From: Niallia alba
GTDB lineage: Bacteria > Bacillota > Bacilli > Bacillales > Cytobacillaceae
DNA: 64,000 nucleotides
Direction of reading: 5' to 3'
NCBI RefSeq assembly: GCF_012933555.1
Contig: NZ_JABBPK010000001.1
Location: forward strand, 1,342,001-1,406,000
Below the pieces are notes generated by a model, which was not told the origin of the DNA, made no database searches, and was given only the letters and a program-made list of their open reading frames with translations. How positions within the stretch are numbered: the stretch's first letter is position 1; every line of letters starts with the position of its first letter. Position numbers and translations under genes: made by a program. Of this stretch, positions 17,071 through 25,894 are shown piece after piece.

Positions 17071-18099
17071 ATGAAACAGACAAATAGCCGCTACGGGTAT
17101 TACCGAAATGTAGTGTTAACAAGTTTAATTAGTTCATTGTTGTTATTTATAAGTATGTACACATTTCCATATTATGTAATGTCGACGATAGGAAGTTTTG
17201 TTTTAGCTGTAATCTGGTTTTTCCTCACAACAATGATCGGTTTTTATTTTGCTTTTAAATGGAACAGCACGCTAAAGAAACAGTTAGATGAAGTATTTTG
17301 GTTTACATCCTCTTTAAGGAGAGGGAAAGTACCGCAAAAAATGCAGCTTGCAACAAATGAGTATGTGTATGATTTAAAAGAAGAACTTAATCAACTTGCT
17401 GATTATCAACAAGAGCAAGTGCATTCTCTGCAGAGATTAGCAAATGAAAAAACAACACTAGGTCAAACAGCGCACAATGCTGCAGTAATAGAAGAAAGAC
17501 AACGACTGGCAAGGGATTTGCATGATGTAGTTAGTCAACAATTATTTGCTTTAAATATGATGTCTTCTGCTGCTTATAAAATTTTTGATAGTGATCCCAT
17601 ATTAGCGAAACAACAGTTAAAGGAAATTGTTTCGATTGCTGGAAAAGCTCAAGGAGAAATGCGAGCGTTATTACTTCATTTAAGACCTATTGAATTAAGC
17701 AATGATACACTGTGCGATGGCATTATTAAACTTATTCAAGAGCTGAAAGGAAAAACAACGCTTCATTTTTCTGCAAGTATTGATGAAATAGAAGGCTTAT
17801 CTACAGCTGGACAAGAACATTTATTTCGAATTGTTCAAGAAGCTTTGTCAAATGTGCTTCGTCATTCTCATGCAGATAAAGTAAGAATCATTTTGGAAGA
17901 ACGTGGAGAATATGCTTCTCTACATATAAGTGATAACGGCAAAGGCTTTGATCCAACTATAGAGAGGATTGCATCATATGGATTAAAAACAATGAGAGAA
18001 CGATGTGAGGAAATTGGTGGTGTGATGGAAATTCGTTCGAAAATTGGTGAAGGCACATATATCGATATTAGAGTTCCGATAAAGGGGTGGGAGAAATGA
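17071..18099 (+). CDS. liaS: LiaS-type sensor histidine kinase
   Basis: A 342-residue kinase: two membrane helices near the N-terminus (about 15-60) with a very short outer loop, a HAMP-like/coiled linker, a HisKA_3 dimer region with phosphoacceptor His151 (RQRLARDLHDVVSQQ), and a HATPase domain (NVLRHSHADKV, SDNGKGFD). The short external loop defines intramembrane-sensing kinases such as LiaS and VraS, which respond to cell-wall antibiotics. It overlaps the regulator gene by four bases (ATGA). Confidence 0.9.
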   Translation: MKQTNSRYGYYRNVVLTSLISSLLLFISMYTFPYYVMSTIGSFVLAVIWFFLTTMIGFYFAFKWNSTLKKQLDEVFWFTSSLRRGKVPQKMQLATNEYVYDLKEELNQLADYQQEQVHSLQRLANEKTTLGQTAHNAAVIEERQRLARDLHDVVSQQLFALNMMSSAAYKIFDSDPILAKQQLKEIVSIAGKAQGEMRALLLHLRPIELSNDTLCDGIIKLIQELKGKTTLHFSASIDEIEGLSTAGQEHLFRIVQEALSNVLRHSHADKVRIILEERGEYASLHISDNGKGFDPTIERIASYGLKTMRERCEEIGGVMEIRSKIGEGTYIDIRVPIKGWEK

Positions 18100-18731
18100 T
18101 TAAAGTGGTAGTAGTAGATGATCATGAAATGGTGCGAAAAGGAATCATTTCTTATTTAATGACAGAGTCTAATATGCAAATCGTGGGAGAAGCAAATAAT
18201 GGCAAGGTAGCAGTTCAGCTTGTGTTAAAGGAAAAACCAGATATTGTGCTAATGGATTTATTAATGGAAAATGGCAATGGAATGGAAGCAACAAAGGCTA
18301 TTTTAATGGATTATCCTAGCTGCAAAGTTATCATTATCACTAGCTTTTATGATGAGGCACAAGTAATTCCGGCAATAGAGGCAGGTGCTTTTAGCTATCT
18401 ATTAAAAACGGCAAGCGCTTCTGAAGTTGTTCATGCCATTAATAAAGCATATAGTGGGGAAGCAGTGATTGAACCGAAAGTTGCTAACGTAATGGTGAAA
18501 AAATTGCGAGCAACAGAACGAAAACCTCATGATGAGTTAACGGAAAGAGAATTTGAAGTACTAATGTGTATTGGTGAGGGGATGACAAATCAAGCAATTA
18601 GTGAAGAACTTTACATAGGGATAAAAACAGTGAAGACTCATGTTAGCAATATCTTATCAAAATTAGGAGTAGCCGACCGAACACAAGCAGCTGTGTATGC
18701 GAATAGAAATGGCATTATTAAAACAAGGTAG
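18096..18731 (+). CDS. liaR: LiaR-type response regulator
   Basis: A 211-residue NarL/FixJ-family regulator: receiver domain with the acidic pair near the start (VVDDHEMV), phosphoacceptor Asp54 (IVLMDLLMENG) and Lys in LLKTAS; C-terminal LuxR-type helix-turn-helix (LTEREFEVLMCIGEGMTNQAISEELYIGIKTVKTHVSNIL). The ATG at 18096 overlaps the liaS stop and has AAAGGGG 8 bases upstream. The output genes are not in the window; no liaIH pair is nearby. Confidence 0.92.
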   Translation: MIKVVVVDDHEMVRKGIISYLMTESNMQIVGEANNGKVAVQLVLKEKPDIVLMDLLMENGNGMEATKAILMDYPSCKVIIITSFYDEAQVIPAIEAGAFSYLLKTASASEVVHAINKAYSGEAVIEPKVANVMVKKLRATERKPHDELTEREFEVLMCIGEGMTNQAISEELYIGIKTVKTHVSNILSKLGVADRTQAAVYANRNGIIKTR

Positions 18732-18759
18732 TCATTTGTTCATAGGCTACAAGGATTTT

Positions 18760-18918
18760 TTTATTCCACACTTAACGGACAGTAAGACTTTGGCAGTAAG
18801 CTTAAGAGCATTTGAGGAAGAGAGGCGGGAGATCAACTGTCCGTAAAGGTCCGAATGATTCAACTAACCACCAGTGGGGGATGAAGAAGAACCGCCACTG
18901 ATGGAAATTTCATTTTAT
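18760..18918 (+). repeat. TTTAT-bounded structured repeat, copy 2
   Basis: TTTAT at both ends. This is the most diverged full-length copy (start TCCACACTTAACGGACAGT, end stem CACCAGTGGGGG/CCGCCACTGATG). The ACGGACAGT/ACTGTCCGT stem is intact. The right TTTAT contains the stop codon of the convergent hmoB gene. Confidence 0.9.
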
Positions 18919-19439
18919 GACTCCACTTCTTCAGGAATAGTTAATTGGACAAAGTAGGGTTTTCCATTAAAGATAGAGTGTTGGGAAGAATTCCAGCTCT
19001 TTTCACTGTTTTTGCCAATTGGCGCATTAGCATTTTCTGGCTGTTGCTTCCACTTAATATAACTAGCTTTTTCTTCCCATAGGCAAAAGAGAATATAAGT
19101 GTCTCCCTTTCTAGGGCGAAGAAATCGAATAGCCGTCATTGTTCTGTTCGGGTGAGAAGTAAAGTAATGGAGCATATTATGTTCGAAAATAGGTTTATTC
19201 TCTTCATTTACTGGAATGTGATTCATTGTAATAAAACCTTTGTTTTCTAACACTCCATCGCTGAATAAAATATCATAGCTTCTTGGTTCTTGAAATAAAG
19301 AAGGGGTTTGGCTTTCATGAAGCAGTATCGCCCGATCGCTAGTTTCATCTTGCATTAACAATAATGTTTCTTTAGAAAATTCACTCTCGTATTTTTTCCT
19401 TAAATAATCATAGGTTCCGCTTGTAAGATAGATATTCAA
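18915..19439 (-). CDS. hmoB: Heme-degrading monooxygenase HmoB (YhgC)
   Basis: A 174-residue protein with a C-terminal ABM ferredoxin-like domain (about residues 75-165: FRFLRPRKGDTYILFCLWEEKASYIKWK). Length, domain position and genomic place before the hem genes match YhgC/HmoB of B. subtilis, which degrades heme to release iron. The final codon GAG-TCA is followed by TAA, which lies in the TTTAT boundary of repeat copy 2. GGAGGG lies upstream of the ATG. Confidence 0.85.
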   Translation of the reverse strand: MNIYLTSGTYDYLRKKYESEFSKETLLLMQDETSDRAILLHESQTPSLFQEPRSYDILFSDGVLENKGFITMNHIPVNEENKPIFEHNMLHYFTSHPNRTMTAIRFLRPRKGDTYILFCLWEEKASYIKWKQQPENANAPIGKNSEKSWNSSQHSIFNGKPYFVQLTIPEEVES

Positions 19440-19861
19440 TAATCTCCCTCCAATATAACAAAGATTTTAAGCATACAATAGAAGGGGAAGGTTACGATGA
19501 AATCCCCTTAAACTTCTACATAACTAATTATATAACCTATTTTGTATATCCTTATAATAAAAATTGTTTTATTTCACAAATTAATATTATAAGCATACCT
19601 CTTTCATTGTAACTTATTTTTACCTACAACCTATTCAAATAGGTTTTCACAAAGTAAATTTTTTTCGCGTGCTTTCAGTATAATTGTTAGAGTAAAGGTC
19701 TTCGGTTTTTTCGGGTAAAAATGTCTAAATTGTGACAAAGTGATAAGTTATCTATGCAAAGGTAGTGAAAAAGATATATTATTAAAATATATGTATATGG
19801 AAAATGAATATTTTTACATTAAGTAAAGAGAGAGTGGGGTGTCTAGATGTGGACATTCCTT

Positions 19862-20019
19862 TTTAGCCCACTCTTAACGGACAGTAAGACTCAACCGTAA
19901 GCTTATGAGAATACGAGGAAGCTAGGTGGGAGATCAACTGTCCGTAAAGGTCCGATTGGTTCAACTAACCATCAGTGGGGGAGGAAGGAAAACCCCCACT
20001 GATGGAAGTTTCACTTTAT
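19862..20019 (+). repeat. TTTAT-bounded structured repeat, copy 3
   Basis: Left boundary TTTAG, right TTTAT. Both long stems are perfect: ACGGACAGT/ACTGTCCGT and CATCAGTGGGGG/CCCCCACTGATG. It lies between hmoB and hemE. Confidence 0.93.
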
Positions 20020-20104
20020 TGGTAATGGTATGGCTATAAGAAGAGGGATAGGTAGTTTCTTTTATAAAAAATCCTCCCCACAAAACTTTTTACTTGCATA
20101 TTAT

Positions 20105-20136
20105 TTATAAATATTATAACTTAATAATGATTATAA
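20105..20136. promoter_or_regulatory. Two tandem PerR/Fur-like boxes before hemE
   Basis: TTATAAATATTATAA (20105-20119) and TAATAATGATTATAA (20122-20136) each match the PerR box TTATAATNATTATAA in all but one position. They overlap the likely hemE promoter area, about 70-100 bases before the start codon. PerR and Fur boxes are similar, so either regulator is possible; the region is AT-rich, which raises the chance of coincidence. Confidence 0.5.
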
Positions 20137-20204
20137 ATAAGTGGAATGTATAAATTACTATAGATAAATGGAATACATACCTTTGAAAGGTGGACTTATA
20201 GAGG

Positions 20205-21263
20205 ATGAGCAAACAAGTGAAAGATACATTTATTAAAGCGGCAAAAGGACAGCAGACGGATTATGTTCCAGTTTGGTATATGCGGCAAGCTGGCCGTTCC
20301 CAGCCTGAGTACCGAGCAATTAAAGAGAAATATTCTTTATTTGAAATAACACATCAGCCAGAATTATGTGCTTATGTGACAAAATTACCTGTTGATCAGT
20401 ATGATGTAGATGCTGCGGTATTATATAAAGATATTATGACACCACTGCCGGCAATTGGTGTGGATGTGGAAATAAAATCAGGAATTGGACCAGTGATAGA
20501 GAATCCTATTCAGTCAATGGATGATGTTTCAAGACTTGGTATGTTACATCCTGAACAAGATATTAAATATGTCCTTGACACAATTAAGCTCCTTACAACT
20601 GAGCAATTAAATGTACCTTTAATTGGTTTTTCTGGTGCTCCTTTTACCCTTGCTAGTTACATGATTGAAGGTGGACCATCCAAAAACTATCATAAAACAA
20701 AAGCATTTATGTATGCGAAACCAGAAGCTTGGTATGCTCTAATGGAAAAACTTGGTGATATGGTTGTTACTTACGTGAAGGCACAGATTAGTGCAGGAGC
20801 AAGTGCGATTCAAATTTTTGATTCATGGGTGGGAGCATTAAATGTGGAGGACTACCGCTTATTTATAAAGCCTGTAATGAAAAGAATTTTTTCAGAGTTA
20901 GCGAATGAAAATGTACCTTTCATTATGCATGGAGTAGGGGCAAGTCATTTGGCTCTTGAATGGAATGATCTTCCTCTTGATGTTGTTGGGCTAGATTGGA
21001 GATTACCTATATCTAAAGCAAGAAAAATGGGGATAACCAAAGCTGTTCAAGGAAATCTAGATCCTGCTGTGCTTCTTGCACCATGGAGTGTTATTGAAGA
21101 AAGAGCGAAAACAATCATTGAGCAGGGAATAGAACAACCAGGCTTTATCTTTAATTTAGGACATGGTGTATTTCCGGATGTAGATCCTGCTGTGTTGAAA
21201 AGATTGACTGGTTTTATTCATGAGTATTCTGGTGATTTATTAAGTAAGCTTGTTGGTAAATAA
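20205..21263 (+). CDS. hemE: Uroporphyrinogen decarboxylase
   Basis: A 352-residue enzyme converting uroporphyrinogen III to coproporphyrinogen III in heme synthesis. Signatures: [16 protein letters not shown] near the N-terminus with the catalytic arginine, [28 protein letters not shown], and GNLDPAVL with [13 protein letters not shown] near the end. It is followed after 68 bases by hemH. In B. subtilis hemE-hemH-hemY form an operon; hemY is absent here. Confidence 0.97.
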   Translation: MSKQVKDTFIKAAKGQQTDYVPVWYMRQAGRSQPEYRAIKEKYSLFEITHQPELCAYVTKLPVDQYDVDAAVLYKDIMTPLPAIGVDVEIKSGIGPVIENPIQSMDDVSRLGMLHPEQDIKYVLDTIKLLTTEQLNVPLIGFSGAPFTLASYMIEGGPSKNYHKTKAFMYAKPEAWYALMEKLGDMVVTYVKAQISAGASAIQIFDSWVGALNVEDYRLFIKPVMKRIFSELANENVPFIMHGVGASHLALEWNDLPLDVVGLDWRLPISKARKMGITKAVQGNLDPAVLLAPWSVIEERAKTIIEQGIEQPGFIFNLGHGVFPDVDPAVLKRLTGFIHEYSGDLLSKLVGK

Positions 21264-21331
21264 AAATCACTTTTACGGATATCTACAGTTAGAAGGATAT
21301 AAAATATATAGAAAGAAAAGAGGTAATGAAA

Positions 21332-22276
21332 ATGACTCGCAAAAAAATGGGCCTTCTAGTCATGGCGTATGGAACTCCATATAAGGAAGAAGATATTGAA
21401 AGATATTATACAGATATTAGACATGGAAGAAAGCCGACAGATGAAATGCTTGAAGATTTAAAAAGTCGCTATGAAGCAATCGGAGGCATTTCCCCTTTGG
21501 CAAAAATCACGCTGGAACAGGCAAAGGGATTAGAAGCGCATCTTAATGAGATTCAAGCTGATATTGAATTTAAAATGTATTTAGGTTTAAAACACATTGA
21601 ACCATTTGTAGAAGATGCAGTAAAGATGATGCATGACGATGGAATTCAAGAGGCATTTAGTATTGTTTTAGCTCCTCACTATTCTACTTTCAGTATTAAA
21701 GCTTATAATACTCGTGCGAAAGCAGAAGCAGACAAACTAGGTGGCTTAACGATTCATAGTATGGAAAGCTGGTATAAGGAGCCTAAGTTTATTAACTATT
21801 GGGTCAACCAATTAAAAGAGACGTACGCAAAAATGTCTCAGGATGAAAGAGAAAATGCAGCTTTAATTGTATCTGCACATAGCTTACCAGAAAAAATTCT
21901 TCAATATGGAGATCCTTATCCGGAACAATTAAAGGAAACAGCAGAGTTAATAGCAAAGGGAGCAGGAATTTCTACTTATTATCTTGGCTGGCAAAGTGCA
22001 GGTAATACACCAGATCCTTGGCTTGGTCCAGATGTTCAGGATTTAACAAGAGATTTACATGCTAAGTATGGATATAAAGCATTTGTGTATGTTCCAGTAG
22101 GCTTTGTAGCTGAACATTTAGAAGTTTTATATGACAATGATTACGAATGCCTCGTCGTTACGAAAGAAGTTGGGGCAAGTTATTATCGACCAAAAATGCC
22201 GAATGCACAGCCAGAATTTATTGATGCATTAGCAACAGCTGTTTTAAAAGAAATTGCTGCGCCTATTAAAGGGTAA
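21332..22276 (+). CDS. hemH: Coproporphyrin/heme ferrochelatase HemH (CpfC)
   Basis: A 314-residue ferrochelatase inserting iron into coproporphyrin III (the route of Gram-positives). Signatures: [43 protein letters not shown] with the metal-binding His, [19 protein letters not shown], and [15 protein letters not shown] with the catalytic Glu. Start at the ATG at 21332, 7 bases after GAGGT; the ATG at 21326 is too close to the ribosome site. A clean terminator follows. Confidence 0.96.
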   Translation: MTRKKMGLLVMAYGTPYKEEDIERYYTDIRHGRKPTDEMLEDLKSRYEAIGGISPLAKITLEQAKGLEAHLNEIQADIEFKMYLGLKHIEPFVEDAVKMMHDDGIQEAFSIVLAPHYSTFSIKAYNTRAKAEADKLGGLTIHSMESWYKEPKFINYWVNQLKETYAKMSQDERENAALIVSAHSLPEKILQYGDPYPEQLKETAELIAKGAGISTYYLGWQSAGNTPDPWLGPDVQDLTRDLHAKYGYKAFVYVPVGFVAEHLEVLYDNDYECLVVTKEVGASYYRPKMPNAQPEFIDALATAVLKEIAAPIKG

Positions 22277-22320
22277 ATGACAAAATTATTTTTTTCTTGT
22301 TATTATTATATTGTAAACGG

Positions 22321-22358
22321 AACCAAGTGATTTTTACGAAAATCACTTGGTTTCTTTT
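22321..22358 (+). terminator. Terminator after hemH
   Basis: AACCAAGTGATTTT pairs perfectly with AAAATCACTTGGTT across a four-base loop, followed by TCTTTT. Confidence 0.88.
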
Positions 22359-22401
22359 GTTGCAACAGATTTAACACTGTGATATATTCATTTTTGTACT
22401 A

Positions 22402-22434
22402 ACTGACCGAAATGTTATTTTAGTCAGTTTCGGT
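22402..22434. promoter_or_regulatory. Candidate TetR-family operator upstream of yhgD
   Basis: ACTGAC...GTCAGT and ACCGAAA...TTTCGGT form two interleaved inverted repeats. TetR regulators often bind such symmetric sites near their own gene, but the site is about 180 bases upstream of yhgD. Confidence 0.35.
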
Positions 22435-22611
22435 GGAAAATAAGGCTGATTTCATAAAAAGCATGTTCCTTTTGACATTATTGAAAAGCGCGATGGAACG
22501 AACCTAGACTAAAGATTAGTCATAATAAAGTTAATTAATGGAGAACGTCAAAGCAGACTGGTGTATGTTTTCTTCAACATGAAAAGATAACTTAAGAAAG
22601 AGGTGGGAGAT

Positions 22612-23199
22612 TTGGCTGTTGATCGTAGGAAGCTTATTTTAGAGGCGGCAACAAAATCATTTTCTATGTTTGGCTATAAAGCAACTACTATGGATCATGT
22701 CGCTAAAATTGCAAACGTAGGAAAAGGAACGATTTATACCTTTTTTAAGAATAAGGAAGAACTGTTTTTTGAAATTATTAATGATTTGATTGTGGAAATG
22801 AAGGAGAAAGCAGATGAATCATTTGATTCTTCCTCTACATTTATGGAAAATGCGCATCGAGCACTGATGAATATGATTGAATACCGAAAAGAGCACCAAC
22901 TTACGGTTAAGCTTTTCCAAGAGCAACGCGAAATGGGTACTTTGGAAGTGAAAGAAGTAATTAGTCATTTAGAAAATGCCATATTAAATTACATGAAAAT
23001 ACGTGTCCAAGAAGCTGTTGATAAAGGAGAAATTAAAACACAGAATACGGAGTTAACTTCCTTTATTATTTTTAAAGTATATTTAGCGTTAATTTTTGAG
23101 TGGGAGAAACAGCACCCACCCCTAACTGCAGAGGAAATAGCTTCTAACTTTGAATTACATCTTTTTCATGGTTTAGCAAGTACGTCCAAAAGCTACTAA
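22612..23199 (+). CDS. yhgD: TetR-family regulator YhgD
   Basis: A 195-residue TetR regulator: N-terminal helix-turn-helix (KLILEAATKSFSMFGYKATTMDHVAKIANVGKGTIYTFFKNKEELF) and an all-helical ligand domain. The TTG at 22612 is used because AGAGGTG lies 6 bases upstream; a GTG three codons earlier is inside that site. YhgD precedes yhgE in B. subtilis and most likely controls it. Here repeat copy 4 has inserted between the two genes. Confidence 0.85.
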   Translation: MAVDRRKLILEAATKSFSMFGYKATTMDHVAKIANVGKGTIYTFFKNKEELFFEIINDLIVEMKEKADESFDSSSTFMENAHRALMNMIEYRKEHQLTVKLFQEQREMGTLEVKEVISHLENAILNYMKIRVQEAVDKGEIKTQNTELTSFIIFKVYLALIFEWEKQHPPLTAEEIASNFELHLFHGLASTSKSY

Positions 23200-23266
23200 A
23201 GGAAAAAGATAGATAAATTCGATGCTTGTCCTTTATTGTTATCGGAAATTGTAAAGGATAAAATGA

Positions 23267-23414
23267 TTTATCCCACTCTTAACGGACAGTAAGACTCCCC
23301 CCTCAATCTTCTGAGAATACGAGGAAGATGGGGGGGAGATCAAAGGTCCGATTGGTTCAACTAACCATCAGTGGGGAGGAAGGAAAAGCCTCACTGATGG
23401 AAGTTTCACTTTAT
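23267..23414 (+). repeat. TTTAT-bounded structured repeat, copy 4
   Basis: TTTAT at both ends. It lacks about 11 bases containing the ACTGTCCGT arm (GAGATC runs straight into AAAGGTCCG), so the first long stem cannot form. The terminal stem persists as CAGTGGGG/CCTCACTG with a wobble. It lies between yhgD and yhgE, 20 bases before the yhgE ATG. Confidence 0.92.
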
Positions 23415-23434
23415 TAAAAATGGAGGGAAATTAC

Positions 23435-25654
23435 ATGAAACAAAGTTTATTAAAGGCAGAGCTGTCCTCTATTTTTAAAAATAAAATGATGCTGATCTCT
23501 GTCATTGCTATTGTATTTATTCCAGTTTTATATGCTGGTATCTATTTATGGGCCTTCTGGGATCCGTATGGAAACTTAGATAAATTACCTGTTGCCGTTG
23601 TTAATGAAGATACCGGGACAGAGATGAATGGTAAATCGTTAGATATCGGAAAAGATTTAGTGGAAAATTTAAAGGATAGTGAAGATTTTAATTTTATTTT
23701 TGTAGATAAAGAAACGGCATATAAAGATTTAGAAAAACAAAAGTATTATATGCTGATTGAAATTCCCAAGGAATTTTCGGAAAATGCGACAACATTATTG
23801 GAAGATAATCCGCAAAAATTAGATTTGAAGTATGTTTCAAATCCAGGATATAACTTTATTTCTTCTCAAATAGGGAATTCTGCGATAGAAAAAATAAAAC
23901 AAGGTGTTAGTAAAGAAGTGACTGAAACCTATGCGGAGTCTATATTTGAAAACATTACAGAAATGTCAGATGGCTTAAAAACGGCAAGTACTGGTGCAAA
24001 GGATTTAGAAGAAGGCACAGACAAAATTAAATCAGGCACGGAAGAAGTGTATAAAAATCTAGAAACGCTTGCTGAAAAGTCTATACAATTTTCTGATGGT
24101 GTAAATAGTGCAAATGATGGAGTGAAAGAGCTTGCTACTGGTGCAGGTGATTTAAATCAAGGATTATCCCAATTACAATCAGCACAGGGAGAATTAAATA
24201 GTGCTGCACAGAAATTGCAAGGGGGAGATCAAGCGATCCTTGATGGCGTTTCTCAAACGAAAGATGGAATTAATACAGTTAAAACAAATCTACCTTCCTT
24301 AATAGAGGGAGCAGATCAACTGCAATCAGGTTCAAATAAGTTAACGCAAAATTTGACTGAGTGGAGTGATAAATCTGAACAGTTAGCAGTTGGTGCAAAT
24401 CAGTTGAATGAAGGGGCTAAAACCTTACAGGAAACAATTAATGCAATGATGCCAATGTTGCAAGGATTACCAGAAGAAAACAAACAACAGCTAGTAGCAG
24501 CACTTCAAGGCTTAGTGGACGGTAGTTCGTCGATTGCAACAAATACGAAAGCTTTGAGTCAAGCTGCAGACCAACTGGCAGCAGGTGGCGAGGGCTTATC
24601 TAATGGGTTAACGGACTTAAATGAAGGACAAAAACAGCTGCAATCAGGTGTTAATCAGCTAAGTGATGGTAGCAGCCAATTAGAAAATGGGGTAAAACAG
24701 CAGGTAGCTGGTCAAGAACAATTTGTTGCTGGGATGAATAAGTATGCTGCAGAGTTCTCAAAAGCTGTCGACGGTTCTTCTAAGTTAGCTACTGGTGCTA
24801 ATACTCTGGTATCCGGAATGAATACACTTGCATCAGGATCGACTGCCTTATCAGATGGAACTAATTTACTAAAAAGTGGTTCAAAGGAATTGGTGAACGG
24901 AACTTCTTCCTTAGTTGATGGCAGTAAAGAGCTTGCCTCCAAATTATCAGATGGAGCAGAGGAAGCAAGTTCCATTCATTCAGATGAAAAAACATATGAC
25001 ATGATAGCTGAGCCAATCTTAGTTGATCAAGAAAAGGTATCAGACGTTCCAAACTATGGTACTGGTTTGGCACCATATTTCATTTCTCTTGGCTTATTTG
25101 TTGGTGCATTAATGCTCTCTATTGTGTTCTCTTTTGCAGAACCAGAAGAGCAGCCGAAGAGCGGTATTCGTTGGTTCTTAAGTAAAACAATCATTTTAAT
25201 CGGTGTGGGTGTCTTACAGGCTCTTGTTGCTTCCTTTGTATTATTAGTCATTTTAGGTATGGAAGTGCAAAGTGTACCATTGTTCATCCTATTTACCGTG
25301 CTAACTAGTTTAGTATTTTTCTCGATTATCCAATTTTTTGTTACTTTATTTGGAAATCCTGGACGGTTTATTATCGTCATCATCATGATTTTCCAATTAA
25401 CAACAAGTGCGGGTACTTTCCCGTTAGAGTTAATACCAAATGTGCTACAGCATATCCACAATCTATTGCCAATGTCTTATTCTGTAGCTGGATTAAAAGC
25501 TGTTATCTCTACAGGTGATTTAGAATTTATGTGGCATAATGCAGAGATTCTTGGTATTTATCCACTAATATTCTTTGCTGGTACAGCTGCTTACTTTATC
25601 TTTAAGTACAAACGTTATTATACAAATACGAAAGTAGAAGCAACTGTCGAATAA
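23435..25654 (+). CDS. yhgE: YhgE/Pip-family membrane protein
   Basis: A 739-residue protein of the YhgE/Pip family: one N-terminal membrane helix (about 15-40), a long outer domain with repeated heptad-like units of the form LxxGxxxLxxG (LATGAGDLNQGLSQL, LAAGGEGLSNGLTDLNEG) typical of this family, and about six C-terminal membrane helices with an ABC-2-like fold. Homologues act as phage receptor (Lactococcus Pip) or ESX-linked EsaA/YueB-type proteins. The ATG at 23435 has GGAGG 8 bases upstream. It ends in a complex terminator. Confidence 0.92.
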   Translation: MKQSLLKAELSSIFKNKMMLISVIAIVFIPVLYAGIYLWAFWDPYGNLDKLPVAVVNEDTGTEMNGKSLDIGKDLVENLKDSEDFNFIFVDKETAYKDLEKQKYYMLIEIPKEFSENATTLLEDNPQKLDLKYVSNPGYNFISSQIGNSAIEKIKQGVSKEVTETYAESIFENITEMSDGLKTASTGAKDLEEGTDKIKSGTEEVYKNLETLAEKSIQFSDGVNSANDGVKELATGAGDLNQGLSQLQSAQGELNSAAQKLQGGDQAILDGVSQTKDGINTVKTNLPSLIEGADQLQSGSNKLTQNLTEWSDKSEQLAVGANQLNEGAKTLQETINAMMPMLQGLPEENKQQLVAALQGLVDGSSSIATNTKALSQAADQLAAGGEGLSNGLTDLNEGQKQLQSGVNQLSDGSSQLENGVKQQVAGQEQFVAGMNKYAAEFSKAVDGSSKLATGANTLVSGMNTLASGSTALSDGTNLLKSGSKELVNGTSSLVDGSKELASKLSDGAEEASSIHSDEKTYDMIAEPILVDQEKVSDVPNYGTGLAPYFISLGLFVGALMLSIVFSFAEPEEQPKSGIRWFLSKTIILIGVGVLQALVASFVLLVILGMEVQSVPLFILFTVLTSLVFFSIIQFFVTLFGNPGRFIIVIIMIFQLTTSAGTFPLELIPNVLQHIHNLLPMSYSVAGLKAVISTGDLEFMWHNAEILGIYPLIFFAGTAAYFIFKYKRYYTNTKVEATVE

Positions 25655-25658
25655 ACGG

Positions 25659-25747
25659 AAAGCTGCTAACTTTGTATCTTCACAGGAACATCTATTGAAC
25701 TTATTATCAATAGATAATGGTGGAGTTACTTAGTTGCAGCTTTTTTT
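25659..25747 (+). terminator. Composite terminator after yhgE
   Basis: The outer stem AAAGCTGC/GCAGCTTT is followed by TTTTTTT. An inner perfect hairpin ATCTATTGA/TCAATAGAT occupies the loop. Confidence 0.75.
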
Positions 25748-25894
25748 AATGCTGTTACAAAAAAAACTTTGCCAATTCTATGAAAAAAGTACAAATGAAG
25801 TGATTATTTGCCGTTTTTTCGTTATAGTATAAAAGGGCAATTAAATTCGGGAAATTTGGATATAATTCTACAAAATTATAAGGGGTGTCTTTTT

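Larger units (their letters stand above)
19440..20204. other. hmoB-hemE intergenic region
   Basis: A 765-base gene-free stretch with repeat copy 3 (19862-20019) and two PerR/Fur-like boxes just before hemE. B. subtilis carries pbpF in this place; I see no remnant of it. The part from 19500 to 19860 is very AT-rich and may hold the hmoB promoter, but I see nothing definite. Confidence 0.55.
22277..22611. other. hemH-yhgD intergenic region
   Basis: It holds the hemH terminator (22321-22358) and an inverted repeat (22402-22434) that is a candidate operator. The remaining 180 bases before yhgD show nothing I can assign. Confidence 0.5.
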
